38,657 nt of DNA from Treponema sp. (lineage in GTDB: Bacteria; Spirochaetota; Spirochaetia; Treponematales; Breznakiellaceae). Below, piece after piece: positions 1-8,814 of the stretch. The notes below the pieces were generated by a model. The model made no database searches and had not been told where the DNA came from. It saw only the letters and a list, made by a program, of their open reading frames with translations. The stretch is from contig JAITJW010000132.1 of assembly GCA_031278715.1 (NCBI GenBank), positions 1-38,657 of the forward strand, written 5' to 3'. Both the position numbers and the translations under genes were made by a program. Every line of letters starts with the position of its first letter. Positions within the stretch are counted from its first letter, which is position 1.

Positions 1-69
1 GCCTGCTTGAAAAATTTGCGGTCCTTTACTAGTGTCAAAGACTTGTTAGGTTAACACGGGGAGACGAGG

Positions 70-1755
70 ATGGCCGGGAAGAGCAACAGGAACAGCACGG
101 TCCACTGGGCCGACGAAACCGCGGAAAAAATTATCCGGGAACAGGGGGACAAAGCCAGCTATACCTGCGCTTCGGGGATTACCCCTTCGGGGACCGTACA
201 TATCGGAAATTTCCGGGAAATTATCTCTACGGACCTGGTAGTCCGGGCCCTTAGAGACCGGGATAAAACCGTACGGTTTATCTATTCCTGGGACGATTAC
301 GATGTGTTCCGCAAAGTACCGGCCAATATGCCGGGTCGGGAGGAACTGGAAAAATACCTGCGTTTCCCCATCACGATGGTTCCCGATCCTTGGGGCAGGG
401 ATTCCAGTTATGCCCGGCATCACGAAGTGGATGTGGAAAGCGTGCTGCCCCTCGTGGGCATTCGGCCCGAATTCCTCTACCAGGCGGAGCGCTACCGCAC
501 ATCACAGTACGCCGGGGGTATCCGCAGGGCCCTTGAACACCGGGAAACGCTGAAAAACATTCTGGACAGGTTCCGGGACGAAGACCACAAAATCCAGGGG
601 GAGTGGTGGCCCGTGGGGGTGTTTTGCAGCGCTTGTCATACCGACGATACGGAAGTGGAAGACTGGGACGGGGAATGGGGGCTTAGCTACCATTGTGGTT
701 CCTGCGGGCACCGGGAAACGGTGGACCTGCGCAGCGCCAAAGAGGTCAAGCTTGGCTGGCGGGTGGACTGGCCTATGCGCTGGGAATACGAAAAGGTTGA
801 CTTTGAGCCCGCCGGAAAGGATCACCACAGTCAGGGGGGAAGTTTTGACACCGCCCGCCATGTGTGTAAAGAGGTCTACGGCTGGGATGCCCCGGTTACA
901 TTCCGCTACGACTTTATCGGCATCAAGGGAAACCCCGGAAAAATGTCCAGTTCCAAGGGGAAAGTGGTTGATCTGCCCGATCTGCTCAAGGTCTACACCC
1001 CCGAACTGGTCCGTTACCTTTTTGCCGGAACCCGGCCCAACACCGAATTTACGATTTCCTTTGACCTGGACGTGATAAAAATTTACGAAGACTACGACAA
1101 AACTGAACGTATTGCATGGGGGGATGAAAAAGCCAGGGACGAAGAGGCATTTATGCGGGAAAAACGAATCTACGAATTCTCCCAGGTCCTGACCGGGCCC
1201 GGCGGGAAGCCCGTCATGCCTCCGGTTAAACCGTATTACATACCGTTCCGCCATCTGTGCAACCTGATCCAGATTGCCGATGGGGATATTGATAAGGCCA
1301 TTGCCGTCCTAAGCCGGGGAAATTCGGGGGAACCCGGCCCGGAACAGATCCCGGGTATCCGCGCCAGGGCCCTCTGCGCCAAGTACTGGATTGACGAGTG
1401 CGCCCCGGAAGAATTTCGCTTTAAGCTAAGGCAGCCCGGCGGGGAGGCCATGTCCCCCGGTGGGAACGAACCGGAAAGCGGCAGCGCAGAAGGCGGCTAC
1501 GGGCTTCTAAGCCCGGAGGAACGGGCGGCCGTCCGCTGTTTGCGGGACACCGTCGTCGCGCGGATAGAAACCTATACCGGGGATAAAGACTGTGCCGAGG
1601 CAATCTACAAAGTAGCTGAAAACTGCCACCTGGACGGCAAAGCTCTGTTCCGGGCCGCTTACCAGGCCCTTATCGGCAAAGACCAGGGGCCCCGGCTTGC
1701 CAACTTTCTGCGTTCCATCGACAAAGACCGGCTTTTGGGGATCCTGGCGGAATAA
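70..1755 (+). CDS. lysS: Lysyl-tRNA synthetase, class I
   Basis: Charges tRNA-Lys with lysine in the cytoplasm. This is the class I (archaeal-type) enzyme, not the class II form of most bacteria; class I LysRS is known in spirochaetes, most archaea and some alphaproteobacteria. The 561-residue protein shows the HIGH-type motif HIGN at residues 44-47 and the KMSKS-type loop KMSSSKG at about 291-297. A cysteine pair pattern CSAC...CGSC around residues 190-220 looks like a zinc ribbon. The C-terminal third should be the helical anticodon-binding region; it contains a Gly/Pro-rich stretch near 455-475 that may be a lineage insertion. The ATG at 70 is preceded by a purine-rich GAGACGAGG. It converges on malQ with a 26-base gap. 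Identification is secure. Confidence 0.96.
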   Translation: MAGKSNRNSTVHWADETAEKIIREQGDKASYTCASGITPSGTVHIGNFREIISTDLVVRALRDRDKTVRFIYSWDDYDVFRKVPANMPGREELEKYLRFPITMVPDPWGRDSSYARHHEVDVESVLPLVGIRPEFLYQAERYRTSQYAGGIRRALEHRETLKNILDRFRDEDHKIQGEWWPVGVFCSACHTDDTEVEDWDGEWGLSYHCGSCGHRETVDLRSAKEVKLGWRVDWPMRWEYEKVDFEPAGKDHHSQGGSFDTARHVCKEVYGWDAPVTFRYDFIGIKGNPGKMSSSKGKVVDLPDLLKVYTPELVRYLFAGTRPNTEFTISFDLDVIKIYEDYDKTERIAWGDEKARDEEAFMREKRIYEFSQVLTGPGGKPVMPPVKPYYIPFRHLCNLIQIADGDIDKAIAVLSRGNSGEPGPEQIPGIRARALCAKYWIDECAPEEFRFKLRQPGGEAMSPGGNEPESGSAEGGYGLLSPEERAAVRCLRDTVVARIETYTGDKDCAEAIYKVAENCHLDGKALFRAAYQALIGKDQGPRLANFLRSIDKDRLLGILAE

Positions 1756-1781
1756 GAGGACTCTGCCACGGCAGCCGGTTT

Positions 1782-3911
1782 TTACGGGGTAATTTGCTTC
1801 TTTTTCACCGGCGTTACCGCAGCCAAATCCTCCACTGCATTAATCAAATCCGTATCGGCCTCAATGTCCGCAATCGGGGCGGGGAGTCGGTAGGTCCAGT
1901 CAAATTCGTTGTAGGTACCGGGTACGTTGATCCGTTCACTGGCCGGGTCGGGGGCGTACCAATGGGGCGAAAGGTGGAGCAGGTCCTGAATCTGGAACAC
2001 CCGGAACCGGGACGCAGCGGAGGCAATTTTTTGCAAAACGATCTTTGCAGTTCCGGGATTGTACACCTTGGGCAGGGAGGGAACCCCAATAAAGTCGCAA
2101 AAAATCTTCTGATCCGCCTCGTTATCCCACCAGTCCCGAACCGTAGAACTGTCGTGAACCGCGGGGGTACAGACCGAAAGTTCGGGGTAATCTTCAAAGG
2201 GAACATAGGGTTCTCCGGCCTTTCCCCATTCCCGGTACCAGCGGACCACCCGGAGACCCAAAACGTTTAAGCTGCCAAGTACCCGCGGTACGCAGTCCGG
2301 AACAGCCCCCAGATCCTCCGCACAGGGCAGCATGGAAGATGCGGCGGACAGTATTGAAAGGAGCCTTTTTCCCTGCTCTTCCCAGATGTTTTCAGAATTA
2401 AGGCGCCGTTTTTCCAGCAGGGCTTCCAGCTTGCCCCGCTCCTCTTCCGAAAGAGAGGCGTAAGCCCGGCTTTCCCGGTAAAACCATGTTGGAAAATACT
2501 GCCCCTTGTCGTACTCATAAAAAAGCCGGTTATGCCAGGCTTTATAAAGGTATTTTTGCGCCACCTGGTGAAGGTTCAACCCGTCAATGTCCCGTTCACC
2601 CCTGATATGGTCCTTAAAAAGCCAAAGCTCTTCCGTTCCAATACGGTCCAGAACCTGGGAAAATATCCGCTCCACCTCCGGAACAATGGCGCCGGAATCC
2701 ATGTTTCCCCAGCCGTTTAGAATTTCCCGCAGGTTATCCCACACCTCCCCCGTGGAGACGTGGGGCTGGGAAACCCAGCGGATCCGCCCCTCGTCAAAAC
2801 CAATGCCCTTAAGATCATCGTCATTTATCGGGGTATAGGGGATAAACCGTCCCAAAATGGAAGTATTGTCCTGTCTGCCACTTGACCAGATGCGGAAAAA
2901 GCCCAGCACATGGTCGATACGGAAGGCAGCGTAGTACTTTTCCGCCACGCTAAGGCGGAGACGCCACCATGCGTAGTTGTCTTTTGCCTGTGCCTCCCAG
3001 TTGTGGAGGGGAAAGCCCCAATTTTGACCATCGGGACTATACATATCGGGAGGCGCCCCGGCAGAAAGGTCCAGGTGGAAATATTCGGGATGGGCCCACA
3101 CATCGCAGGAATCCTCGTTCATAAGAATGGGAATATCTCCCTCAAGGATCAGCCCTGCATCGTTTACGGCCTTGGCGGCGGCAGCGAACTGGCGATCCAG
3201 GGCCTCCTGTACCCACACCCAAAAAAGCTGGGCATCCCGGAACTTCGAATCGTTCCACAGGGCCTCAATATCCGCGGGGCTTACCGACCGGTGGGTTTCC
3301 CATTCCTTCCAGCCCTTTTCGCCGTTAGCCTCTTTTAGGCGGCGGTAGACGGCATATTCCTTAGCCCAGGAATTTGCCTCCAGCCAGGCGGCAAGGGTTC
3401 CTCCGGAGGCAGCCTTTTTATGGATATCCTCCCTGGCGGCGGCGTAGACGCTCCTGAGAATTTCCATTTTGGCCCGCAGAACAGCCTCATAGGGAAACCG
3501 GGTCTCCCCGCCAAATTTTTCACCATAGGAGCGTATTTTCTCCTGCACCGCCGTCCCGGCCTTATCAAACTCGTCCAACGACTCGATCCGCAGGTACAGG
3601 GGGTGGAGGGCAAAAGCGGTCAGGCTAAAATAGGGTGAACTCCAATTGCCCGTATCGTTTACCGGCAGTATCTGGATAAGCCCTACGCCCATTTTCTTAC
3701 ATAGCCGGGCGAATTCTTCCAGATCGGGGAATTCCCCAACCCCCATGCTTCCCTTTCCCCGAAGAGCGCCCACCGGAACTACGGTACCAATCAAGCGCCG
3801 GCTTGTTTTCTCAGTGCCCGGTACGGGGATCTTCTCTTTTTTTGTCGCAGAATCGGACTGGGTAAACTTTCTGCCACCCGATTTTCCGCTTGACGATTTC
3901 TCTTTTGCCAT
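1782..3911 (-). CDS. malQ: 4-alpha-glucanotransferase (amylomaltase, GH77)
   Basis: Transfers alpha-1,4-glucan segments between maltooligosaccharides or glycogen (disproportionation) in the cytoplasm. Seen: the GH77 nucleophile region FRIDHVLGFFRIW, the acid/base region CAEDLGAVPDCVPRV and the third acidic motif AVHDSSTVRDWW, plus the substrate-loop sequence PDGQNWGFPLHNW. At 709 residues it is about 200 longer than the common bacterial enzyme (around 500), with a basic Ser/Lys-rich N-terminal tail and extra sequence in the middle, so it resembles the long, insert-bearing GH77 subgroup. A GTG at 3920 would add three residues, but it overlaps the Shine-Dalgarno GGAGG. The ATG at 3911 sits eight bases after GGAGG and is the better start. 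Transcribed toward lysS. Confidence 0.93.
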   Translation of the reverse strand: MAKEKSSSGKSGGRKFTQSDSATKKEKIPVPGTEKTSRRLIGTVVPVGALRGKGSMGVGEFPDLEEFARLCKKMGVGLIQILPVNDTGNWSSPYFSLTAFALHPLYLRIESLDEFDKAGTAVQEKIRSYGEKFGGETRFPYEAVLRAKMEILRSVYAAAREDIHKKAASGGTLAAWLEANSWAKEYAVYRRLKEANGEKGWKEWETHRSVSPADIEALWNDSKFRDAQLFWVWVQEALDRQFAAAAKAVNDAGLILEGDIPILMNEDSCDVWAHPEYFHLDLSAGAPPDMYSPDGQNWGFPLHNWEAQAKDNYAWWRLRLSVAEKYYAAFRIDHVLGFFRIWSSGRQDNTSILGRFIPYTPINDDDLKGIGFDEGRIRWVSQPHVSTGEVWDNLREILNGWGNMDSGAIVPEVERIFSQVLDRIGTEELWLFKDHIRGERDIDGLNLHQVAQKYLYKAWHNRLFYEYDKGQYFPTWFYRESRAYASLSEEERGKLEALLEKRRLNSENIWEEQGKRLLSILSAASSMLPCAEDLGAVPDCVPRVLGSLNVLGLRVVRWYREWGKAGEPYVPFEDYPELSVCTPAVHDSSTVRDWWDNEADQKIFCDFIGVPSLPKVYNPGTAKIVLQKIASAASRFRVFQIQDLLHLSPHWYAPDPASERINVPGTYNEFDWTYRLPAPIADIEADTDLINAVEDLAAVTPVKKKQITP

Positions 3912-4026
3912 CTGGATCACCTCCGGGCTGTGTATTCTTTATTAAAATTGCCCGTAACTTTCAAAATTATAATACATTTATGCCACATAATGCAGAAAAA
4001 TGAAAATATTTACCACGATCAGCCGG

Positions 4027-4054
4027 TTGCAAAGATAAATGAATTAGTTATAGT
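4027..4054 (+). promoter_or_regulatory. Candidate sigma-70 promoter for the DUF1538/PII pair
   Basis: TTGCAA at 4027-4032 and TATAGT at 4049-4054 are separated by 16 bases. A transcript would start near 4061, about ten bases before the ATG at 4072. The -35 matches consensus at 4 of 6 positions and the -10 at 5 of 6. The rest of the malQ-DUF1538 gap is AT-rich, with an ATTATAAT sequence at 3966-3973 that could serve as a -10 for malQ on the minus strand, but no good -35 is paired with it. Confidence 0.35.
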
Positions 4055-4071
4055 AATAACAGGGCTTGGGC

Positions 4072-5616
4072 ATGAATAAAGTACTAAAAGAAAAAATAAT
4101 GGAAGCCTTTTCTTCGGTCCTTCCTATTACTGCCATTGTACTTATCGTTAGTGTGGTTCTAGTTCCCATGCCGGCGGGTACCATTCTGGAATTCCTGGCA
4201 GGGGCCGCCCTGCTTATTATTGGAATGGGTTTCTTTACCCTGGGGGCCGATATGGCCATGATGCCAATGGGAGAAGGGATCGGTATCCAGGTAACCCGTT
4301 CATCGAATCTGCTTATCGCCCTTTTCGTAAGCTTTCTTATGGGCTTAATCATCACCATTGCGGAACCGGACCTCCAGGTCCTGGCCCGCCAGGTACCTTC
4401 GATACCTCCCATGCCTCTTATCCTTACCGTTGCGGCGGGGGTGGGGTTTTTTCTGGTTCTGGCGGTGCTTCGTACCCTGCTTAAAATTCCCCTGTCAATT
4501 CTGCTGATCGTATTCTATCTGGCTGTGTTTATTATCTCCTGTTTTGCCCCCGATACCTTTATCCCCGTAGCCTTCGATTCCGGGGGGGTTACTACCGGAC
4601 CCATAACCGTACCCTTTATTCTGGCTATGGGGGTCGGCGTGGCCTCTATCCGCAGCGACCGAAATTCCCAAAACGACAGCTTCGGCCTGGTCTCTATGTG
4701 CAGTGTAGGCCCCATCTTGATGGTTCTCCTGCTGGGTATTTTCTATAACCCTAGTGAATCAACGGTAGAGCCTCACATAGTTCCCCAGGTGGAAACCAGC
4801 CGGGACGTTGTAGAAAGTTTTGCCTTTCAACTGCCCCACTATGCACGGGAAGTACTTTCTGCTATGGGGGCTATTGTTGTCTTTTTTGTGGCGTTCCAGC
4901 TTATTTCCCGGCGTTATAAGAAACACCAGCTGGCCCGTATCGGGGTTGGATTTATCTACACGTTTATAGGGCTGGTAATGTTTCTTACCGGGGTAAACGT
5001 AGGCTTTATCCCCGTGGGTCAGCTCCTGGGTTCCCAAATTGCCGCAGCCCCGTTCAAATGGATACTGATTCCTTTAAGCATGGTAATTGGTTACTTTATC
5101 GTGTCTGCCGAACCGGCGGTCCACGTGTTAACCAAACAGGTAGAGGATATTTCTTCCGGCGCTATCAGCCAAAAGGTAATGAACCGGGGGCTGGCTATCG
5201 GCATGGCCATTGCACTGGCAATTACCATGATCCGTATCCTTATCGGCATCCCCCTTATGTGGATACTTATTCCCGGTTATGTGTTTGCCCTGGTCCTGAC
5301 ATTTTTCGTACCCAAGATCTTCACCGGTATTGCCTTTGACTCGGGGGGCGTCTGTTCCGGTCCCATGACGAGTACGTTCCTGCTTCCCCTTGCTATGGGT
5401 GTTACCGAAGGAATCGGCGGTAACCTTATGGTCGATGCCTTTGGCATTGTGGCAATGGTTGCCATGACGCCTCTTATCATCATCCAGCTTCTGGGTCTGG
5501 TGTATAGCCACAGAATGAAAGCCGCAGCGGAACCGGAGGATACGGAGATGTCCAGTATCGATCCGGAAGAACTAGGGGCTATTACGCTGTTTGACGAGGT
5601 ATCCGATGGCCGATAA
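4072..5616 (+). CDS. DUF1538 family multi-pass membrane protein
   Basis: An integral membrane protein of about 514 residues, rich in long hydrophobic helices and matching the DUF1538 family, whose members are putative transporters of unknown substrate. The protein is an internal duplication: the signature FDSGGV-x-x-GP-x-T appears near residue 168 and again near 422, each followed by a glycine-rich helix, and the GMGFFTLGADMAMMPMGE segment opens the first half. The duplication suggests a pseudo-symmetric transporter fold. The ATG at 4072 has a weak AGGG upstream; a TTG at 4066 in the same frame is the alternative. The C-terminus is acidic and cytoplasmic-looking. The stop overlaps the next gene by 11 bases, so the two are probably translated together. 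Regulation of transport by the PII-like partner is an inference. Confidence 0.85.
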   Translation: MNKVLKEKIMEAFSSVLPITAIVLIVSVVLVPMPAGTILEFLAGAALLIIGMGFFTLGADMAMMPMGEGIGIQVTRSSNLLIALFVSFLMGLIITIAEPDLQVLARQVPSIPPMPLILTVAAGVGFFLVLAVLRTLLKIPLSILLIVFYLAVFIISCFAPDTFIPVAFDSGGVTTGPITVPFILAMGVGVASIRSDRNSQNDSFGLVSMCSVGPILMVLLLGIFYNPSESTVEPHIVPQVETSRDVVESFAFQLPHYAREVLSAMGAIVVFFVAFQLISRRYKKHQLARIGVGFIYTFIGLVMFLTGVNVGFIPVGQLLGSQIAAAPFKWILIPLSMVIGYFIVSAEPAVHVLTKQVEDISSGAISQKVMNRGLAIGMAIALAITMIRILIGIPLMWILIPGYVFALVLTFFVPKIFTGIAFDSGGVCSGPMTSTFLLPLAMGVTEGIGGNLMVDAFGIVAMVAMTPLIIIQLLGLVYSHRMKAAAEPEDTEMSSIDPEELGAITLFDEVSDGR

Positions 5617-6412
5617 AAAAGCTGGGTTCTTCAAATGGTCCAACACGGTATTCGGCAAGATTATTAATCTTCCCCGGCTGCGGGGTTCTGAACAGGGAGA
5701 CTCCCTATCTTCGGAGTCCAGGTCCCAGCCCCGGCTTAAATTAGTGGTTTTCATTATTGACTGGAGTAAAATCCACCTGTTGTCCCAGGTTTTCGACCAG
5801 GAACACGTCAGGTTCCACTTTATTACGAAAGGCCGGGGAACTGCGAATTCGGAAATTTTGGATCTGCTTGGCATTGGCGCCAACGACAAGGCGGTAGTAA
5901 TCTGTCTGGAACAGGAAATTCTGGCGCCCGTACTGTTAAAAGAGGTCCGCCACAAGATAGGCCGCCGCAGTCCGGGGGCGGGGATTGCCTTTTCGATCCC
6001 CCTTTCGGGGATCAACACCCCGGTACTCCGGGTTTTTAAGGAAAGCATCCTGAAAAATGAGAAAATAAATCCTGTCCAGGAAGGAGAACCCATGAAAAGT
6101 GAAATTAACAACGACCTTATCGTGTCCATAATCAACCAGGGTTACAGTGATGAATTTATGACGGTTGCCCGTGAGGCGGGGGCAGCCGGTGGCACGGTAA
6201 TCAATGCACGGGGACTTGCCCACGCCGGTCCGGTCAAGTTTTTCGGTGTTTCCGTTCAGGATGAAAAGGAAATTGTTCTTGTTCTGTCCAGCAGGGAAAA
6301 AAAGGTTCCTATCATGCAGGCAGTCAGCCAAGCCTGTGGTATTACCACCAAGGCCGGTGGTATCGTCTTTTCCCTGCCTGTCGATCAGGTCATGGGCATG
6401 TCCTCTGATTGA
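5606..6412 (+). CDS. Tandem PII-like signalling protein (two GlnB-like domains)
   Basis: A 268-residue soluble protein with two PII-like domains in tandem. Domain 1 (about residues 40-140) runs from KLVVFIIDW to GIAFSIPLSGI. Domain 2 (about 163-268) runs from DLIVSIINQGYSDEF through the GGTVINARGLAHAG loop and eKEIVLVL to GGIVFSLPVDQVMGM. The GGT-x-x-x-ARG and terminal fSlPv segments are hallmarks of the PII/PII-like fold; the long uridylylation T-loop of classical GlnB is not apparent. ATG 5606 follows GAGG by six bases and overlaps the DUF1538 stop. A TTG at 5591 is an alternative without better support. The pairing suggests control of the DUF1538 transporter by a small ligand or nucleotide. 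Domain 2 has its own strong ribosome binding site. Confidence 0.82.
   Translation: MADKKAGFFKWSNTVFGKIINLPRLRGSEQGDSLSSESRSQPRLKLVVFIIDWSKIHLLSQVFDQEHVRFHFITKGRGTANSEILDLLGIGANDKAVVICLEQEILAPVLLKEVRHKIGRRSPGAGIAFSIPLSGINTPVLRVFKESILKNEKINPVQEGEPMKSEINNDLIVSIINQGYSDEFMTVAREAGAAGGTVINARGLAHAGPVKFFGVSVQDEKEIVLVLSSREKKVPIMQAVSQACGITTKAGGIVFSLPVDQVMGMSSD
6081..6094 (+). promoter_or_regulatory. Internal Shine-Dalgarno and ATG for a separate second PII-like domain
   Basis: AAGGAG at 6081-6086 lies five bases before an in-frame ATG at 6092, codon 163 of the tandem PII-like gene and exactly at the start of the second domain (MKSEINNDL). Initiation here would yield a 106-residue single-domain protein, the normal size of a PII-like subunit. 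This ribosome binding site is stronger than the one at the full-length start. Confidence 0.6.
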
Positions 6413-6430
6413 GGATTCAGTAAAAGCACA

Positions 6431-6469
6431 ATGGCATCGCTACGATGGCAGTCATCGTAGCGATGCCAT
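6431..6469. repeat. Perfect 17-bp inverted repeat with 5-nt loop
   Basis: The arm ATGGCATCGCTACGATG (6431-6447) and its exact reverse complement (6453-6469) are separated by GCAGT. The hairpin lies between the PII-like stop (6412) and the LysM lipoprotein start (6486), ending about five bases before that gene's AAGGAT ribosome binding site. No T-run follows on the plus strand, so a simple intrinsic terminator is unlikely. A REP-like element, a processing site or a translational control element are possible. Confidence 0.85.
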
Positions 6470-6485
6470 AGTGTAAGGATAAAAA

Positions 6486-7064
6486 ATGAAATATTTGTTG
6501 TTAGGTATGTTGATTTGTGGTTTTGTTCTTTCCTGTAAAAGCGCCGGAACCGTCAGTACCCCCGAACCTGTCCAAAGCCCTGCTCCTGCTTCCACCCCGG
6601 ATCCTGTTTCCACCCCTGCTCCTGCCGCTGTTCCCGGTTCTACGCCTGGTTCTGTTTCCACGTTTAGCCCCAATCCAAGGCAGGTGGAAGAAAAACCCCT
6701 GGATCAGATCTACGAACAGCACGAACCCAGTATCATACTGATCGGGGCAAAAGAGTATACGGTAATCAAGGGCGATACTCTTTCAAAAATTGCCCGGAAA
6801 TATTACGGGGCCGGCGATAACGGTTACTACTTTCCCCTTATTATTGCAGCTTCCAAGCTCAACGTCGATATTGTTGATCCTGATGAGATTGAGGTGGGCA
6901 TGAAGTTTGTCATCCCCGATCTTCAAGAGAACCTGAACGATCCTGGCGCCCGTAGTAATCTGAAAAACTTGCTTAAGGAAATAGCCGCCTTTTATTCCAA
7001 CAAGTCAGGCCGTCAGAGTATGAGGCTTCATGACGGATTAACCCGGCTATATAATGCCCTGTAG
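6486..7064 (+). CDS. LysM-domain lipoprotein
   Basis: A 192-residue predicted lipoprotein. A hydrophobic signal peptide ends in the lipobox VLSC with Cys17 as the lipidated residue. A Pro/Ser/Thr/Ala-rich low-complexity tether follows (about residues 20-70), encoded by imperfect CCTGCTCCTG-type repeats. A single LysM motif starts near residue 89 (EYTVIKGDTLSKIARKYYG) and ends at about 143 (GMKFVIPDL). LysM modules bind peptidoglycan or other GlcNAc polymers, so the protein probably links a membrane to the cell wall in the periplasm. The remaining C-terminal helix (about 150-192) has no recognised function. AAGGAT precedes the ATG. It stands between the 17-bp hairpin and metK and need not be functionally linked to either. 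Confidence 0.85.
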   Translation: MKYLLLGMLICGFVLSCKSAGTVSTPEPVQSPAPASTPDPVSTPAPAAVPGSTPGSVSTFSPNPRQVEEKPLDQIYEQHEPSIILIGAKEYTVIKGDTLSKIARKYYGAGDNGYYFPLIIAASKLNVDIVDPDEIEVGMKFVIPDLQENLNDPGARSNLKNLLKEIAAFYSNKSGRQSMRLHDGLTRLYNAL

Positions 7065-7121
7065 TCGTTTTATGATAACAGGCTGGATACAGAGGTGTAC
7101 TAACACACAAGGAGAATGTGC

Positions 7122-8294
7122 ATGGACAAGCGAAAGTATTTTTTTACCTCCGAATCGGTCGGAGAGGGTCATCCGGACAAACTATGCGATCAGGTTTCGG
7201 ACGCGATATTGGATGCCTGCATAAAGGACGATCCCCAAAGTCGGGTTGCCTGCGAAACCTTCGCGTCAACATCACTGGTTCTTGTTGGCGGGGAAATTAC
7301 CACCAAGACCTTTGTGGATTTTCAACAAGTGGTACGGGACGTGGCCGAGGATATTGGGTATACGGATCCCAGCTACGGTCTGGACTGCCACTCCATGGCG
7401 GTATTGGACATGATTCACAGTCAGTCTCCCGATATTAGCCAGGGGGTCTCCGGCACGGGGCTTGAACAGTACAAGGGACAGCAAGGCGCCGGGGACCAGG
7501 GTATGATGTTTGGGTTTGCCTGTAACGAAACCCCCGAACTGATGCCCCTCCCCATCAGCCTGGCCCACCAAATTCTAATCAGGGCCACGGAGATGCGGAA
7601 GAAAAAAACCATTCCCTGGCTGCGGCCCGATGCCAAAAGTCAGGTAACGGTAGAATATGAGGGGCACAGGCCGATCCGTGTGGACGCGGTAGTAGTCTCC
7701 CATCAGCACGATCCTGGTGTTGCCTACAAGGATATTGAAGCCGGAATTATCGAACAGCTCATAAAACCCGTTCTGGAACCTACGGGTCTTCTGGATAACA
7801 AAACCAAGTACTACATAAACCCAACCGGCCGCTTTGTAGTGGGCGGGCCCTTTGGGGATACGGGTCTTACGGGCCGTAAAATAATCGTAGATACCTATGG
7901 CGGTATGGGCCGGCATGGGGGTGGTGCGTTCTCCGGCAAGGATCCCACCAAAGTGGATCGTTCCGCGGCGTATGCTGCCCGCCATGTTGCCAAAAACGTG
8001 GTGGCCGCCAAACTTGCCGAGCGTTGTGAGGTAGAGCTGGCCTATGCTATCGGAGTTCCCTTCCCCGTATCGGTAATGGTGGACACCTACGGTACTGCGG
8101 TTGTCCCGGAACAGCAGATCGAACAGGCAGTTATTGACATTTTTGATCTTAGCCCTGCAGGAATTATTACCGCCCTGAATCTTCGACGTCCCATCTACCG
8201 GAAAACCGCCTCCTATGGTCATTTTGGCCGGAGCGAATTCCCCTGGGAATGTACCGAAAAGGTGGCAGACCTTAACAAAGCGATTAAGGGCTAA
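7122..8294 (+). CDS. metK: S-adenosylmethionine synthase
   Basis: Makes S-adenosylmethionine from methionine and ATP in the cytoplasm. The 390-residue protein has all family signatures: [18 protein letters not shown] near the N-terminus, the [12 protein letters not shown] hexapeptide region, and the phosphate-binding [22 protein letters not shown]. Length is typical for bacterial MetK. An upstream in-frame ATG at 7116 overlaps the GGAGA Shine-Dalgarno, so ATG 7122 (MDKRKYFF) is preferred. The 57-base gap upstream is too short for a SAM riboswitch and none is visible. The gene lies 40 bases ahead of a lipoprotein gene on the same strand and may be cotranscribed with it. Confidence 0.97.
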   Translation: MDKRKYFFTSESVGEGHPDKLCDQVSDAILDACIKDDPQSRVACETFASTSLVLVGGEITTKTFVDFQQVVRDVAEDIGYTDPSYGLDCHSMAVLDMIHSQSPDISQGVSGTGLEQYKGQQGAGDQGMMFGFACNETPELMPLPISLAHQILIRATEMRKKKTIPWLRPDAKSQVTVEYEGHRPIRVDAVVVSHQHDPGVAYKDIEAGIIEQLIKPVLEPTGLLDNKTKYYINPTGRFVVGGPFGDTGLTGRKIIVDTYGGMGRHGGGAFSGKDPTKVDRSAAYAARHVAKNVVAAKLAERCEVELAYAIGVPFPVSVMVDTYGTAVVPEQQIEQAVIDIFDLSPAGIITALNLRRPIYRKTASYGHFGRSEFPWECTEKVADLNKAIKG

Positions 8295-8334
8295 CAGAGG
8301 CTGCCAACAGGGTGTAGAGCATGAGGAGGATAAG

Positions 8335-8814
8335 GTGAAAACAGTAAAAAAAACGTTGCCGGTATGGGCTATGATCCTGACGGTCATCTGTGCCTGTGCA
8401 AGCCAGCAAAAGGCGGACAATCCGCTCCCGCCTAGTTTTGATTTGGTCCTCGGAAAAGAATGGAAACTTATCGAGGTAAGAGCTGAAAACCTAAGCACGG
8501 GCTTTGACCGGGAAGCGCTGGGGACAGATTCTTCCAATTTCTACACTCTGAAATTCCAGGACGAGACAATTTCCGGCCGGGCCGCCCCAAACAGCTACCG
8601 TGGCCCTTTTGAATTAAGCGAGAACCAGGGCATCAGTTTCGACATGATAGCCGCAACCCTTATGGCCCCCCTTAAAGAACCGGCAGGGCTCAAGGAAAAC
8701 GAATACTTCAAATACCTGGAAGGGGTTTATCGCTGGGATCTAAAGGACGGTATGCTGGAGCTTCACAGCAGGGACGAAGGCGGAAAGCCAAGCATCCTGG
8801 TGTTCTCCGAATAG
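8335..8814 (+). CDS. META-domain (HslJ-like) lipoprotein
   Basis: A 159-residue predicted lipoprotein. The signal peptide ends in ICAC, with Cys21 the likely lipidated cysteine. The mature part (WKLIEVRAE..., LKFQDETISGRAAPNSYRGPFE, then a terminal LELHSRD..LVFSE strand) fits the META domain found in HslJ and related periplasmic or surface proteins of poorly known function. A GTG start at 8335 is chosen because AGGAGG lies five bases upstream, and an N-terminus starting VKTVKK gives a proper signal peptide. The 3' end overlaps the convergent Gx-transporter gene by 75 bases, and the parS-like palindrome begins at the stop codon. Confidence 0.75.
   Translation: MKTVKKTLPVWAMILTVICACASQQKADNPLPPSFDLVLGKEWKLIEVRAENLSTGFDREALGTDSSNFYTLKFQDETISGRAAPNSYRGPFELSENQGISFDMIAATLMAPLKEPAGLKENEYFKYLEGVYRWDLKDGMLELHSRDEGGKPSILVFSE

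Noticed and set aside
502-1254. A 250-codon open frame antisense to lysS
   Set aside because: It is the shadow of the strongly coding opposite strand. No family features, and lysS is certain.
1756-1781. CTGCC/GGCAG followed by a short T-run between lysS and malQ, considered as a terminator
   Set aside because: The loop would be only two bases, too tight for a convincing hairpin.
5122-5127. A second CACGTG, considered as another parS
   Set aside because: The flanks do not match the GTTTCACGTGAAAC arms.
7065-7121. Possible SAM riboswitch before metK
   Set aside because: Only 57 bases are available and no SAM-riboswitch stems can be drawn.
7575-8537. A 320-codon open frame antisense to metK and the META lipoprotein
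   Set aside because: Overlaps two well-supported plus-strand genes and shows no domain.
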